A stretch of 64,000 nt of DNA, from NCBI GenBank assembly GCA_947650365.1, contig CANTAL010000136.1:248001-312000 (forward strand). The letters are read 5' to 3'. A program made the translations under genes and the position numbers. Position 1 is the stretch's first letter. Each line of letters starts with the position of its first letter. Source of the stretch: Chamaelirium japonicum (taxonomy: Eukaryota > Streptophyta > Magnoliopsida > Liliales > Melanthiaceae). This document shows positions 62,585 to 64,000 of this stretch, piece by piece. Under the pieces are notes generated by a model. It saw only the letters and a program-made list of their open reading frames with translations, did no database searches and was not told the origin of the DNA.

Positions 62585-64000
62585 ACGAAGGAATTAGAAT
62601 GGATTGTGCGAATGAATTAGAATGGATCGTACAAATTAATTAGAATGGATACATTCGTGCGAATGAATTAGAATGAATCGTATGAATGAATTAGATCGGA
62701 TCGTATGAATGAATTAGAATGGATCATACATATGAATTAGAATGGATATATTTATGGGAATGAATTAGAATGGATCGTACGAAGGAATTAGAATGGATCG
62801 TACGAAGGAATTAGAATGGATCGTACGAATGAATTAGAATGGATATATTCGTGGAAAATAATTAGAATGGATTGTATGAATGAATTAGAATGGATCGTAC
62901 AAATGAATTAGAATGGATCGTGCGAATGAATTAGAATAGATCGTACGAATGAATTAGAATAGATTGTGCGAATGAATTAGAATGGATCGTACGAATGAAT
63001 TAGAATGGATACATTCGTGCGAATGAATTAGAATGGATCGTATGAATGAATTAGAATGGATTGTATGAATGAATTCGAATGGATCATACGAATGAATTAG
63101 AATGGATACATTCGTGCGAATGAATTAGAATGGATCGTACGAATGAGTAAGAATGGATCGTACGAATGAATTAGAATGGATCGTATGAATGAATTAGAAT
63201 GGATCGTGCGAATGAATTAGATTGGATCGTACGAACGAATTAGAATGGATATATTCGTGCGAATGAATTAGAATGGATCGTATGAATGAGTAAGAATGGT
63301 TCGTACGAATGAAATAAAATGGATCGTACGAATGAATTAGAATGCATCATACAAATGAATTCGAATGGATCGTATGAATGAATTAGAATGTATTAGGAAT
63401 TAGAATGGATCGTATGAATGAACTCGAATGGATCGTACGAATGAATTAGAATGGATACATTCGTGCGAATGAATTAGAATGGATCATACGAAGGAATTAG
63501 GGTGGATCATACGAATGAATTAGAATGGATACATTCGTGCAAAAGAATTAGAATGGATTATATGAATGAATTAGAATGGATCGTATGAATGGATTAGAAT
63601 GGATCGTATGAATGAATTAGATTGGATCGTACGAATGAGTAAGAATGGAACGTACGAATGAAATAGAATGGATCGTACGAATGAGTAAGAATGGATCACA
63701 CGAATGAAATAGAATGGATCATACGAATGAATTAGAATGGTTCGTGCTAATGAATTAGAATGGATCGTACGAATGAATTAGAATAGGTTGTGCGAATGAA
63801 TTAGAATGGATCGTACGAATGAATTAGAATAGATACAATCGTGCGAATGAATTAGAATGGATCGTATGAATGAATTAGATTGGATCGTATGAATGAATTA
63901 GAATGGATCGTACGTATGAATTAGAATGGATACATTCATGGGAATGAATTAGAATGGATCGTACGAAGGAATTAGAATGGATCGTACGAATGAAATAGAA
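62585..64000 (-). repeat. Satellite block R23, minus orientation (continues past the window)
   Basis: Copy of R20 including GTATTAGGAATTAG near 63390. Runs off the window end. Confidence 0.92.

Larger units (their letters stand above)
1..64000. repeat. 23-bp / 28-bp satellite array occupying most of the window
   Basis: Apart from the insertions at 28052-28984, 39994-46723 and 55687-59655, the window is built of a 23-bp monomer (first copy 1-23, next at 24) with core GATCCATTCTAATTCATTC and a variable hexamer, usually CGTACG, CATACG, CGCACG or CGTATG. A 28-bp form has ATGTA inserted after CGA. By length there are roughly 2,200 monomers. Each monomer holds two near-copies of CATTC, so it may descend from an 11-12 bp duplication. 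The array is AT-rich and non-coding. It matches no plant telomere repeat (TTTAGGG type) or 150-180 bp centromeric satellite that I know. Blocks are listed below by orientation; plus means CGATCCATTCTAATTC reads 5' to 3'. Confidence 0.97.

Overview
This is nuclear DNA of a seed plant. The evidence is a plant-type L1 LINE tail, a Tat-type Ty3/gypsy LTR retrotransposon and a Cassandra-type 5S-bearing LTR element. The sequence does not identify the species. About 52 kb of the 64 kb is a single short-monomer satellite. No ordinary host protein gene or functional RNA gene could be supported.

Satellite: the monomer is 23 bp (first copy at 1-23, core GATCCATTCTAATTCATTC, about 35% GC). A common 28-bp variant carries five extra bases (ATGTA) after CGA. 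The array is not uniformly head-to-tail: its orientation changes about 45 times. Blocks of 30 bp to 5 kb of plus monomers (CGATCCATTCTAATTC) alternate with minus monomers (GAATTAGAATGGATCG). Most switches fall on palindromes built from the monomer itself (TCTAATTAGA, GGATCC, CGTACG, CGATCG, TCTAGA). Longer duplications lie on top of this: about 5.1 kb at an offset of 10.36-10.45 kb (left part), about 4.2 kb (around 25-31 kb), about 2.6 kb (around 36-47 kb) and about 2.7-2.9 kb (around 50-64 kb).

Three insertions interrupt the array. (1) 28.05-28.99 kb: a 5'-truncated LINE tail (RNase H domain, 3' UTR, AATAAA, 14-A tail), plus strand. (2) 39,994-46,723: an LTR retrotransposon on the minus strand with 650/640-bp LTRs and a perfect GTACG target duplication. 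It retains PBS, a gag ORF with one internal stop, the C-terminal scrap of integrase, a long tandem-repeat-rich 3' region and a polypurine tract. Protease, reverse transcriptase, RNase H and the integrase core are missing. (3) 55,687-59,655: a composite element flanked by GATAC duplications. Its right end is a Cassandra-like unit (two identical 202-bp 5S-bearing LTR segments, Met-type PBS, polypurine tract, complete 468-bp 3' LTR). Its left 3.2 kb is unrelated to the 3' LTR and resembles a long LTR in the opposite orientation.

The transposons appear to be passengers in a large heterochromatic-type satellite. Monomer variation is dominated by CG-to-TG/CA changes, as expected in methylated DNA. 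The most unusual points are the palindrome-centred orientation switching and the composite Cassandra element.
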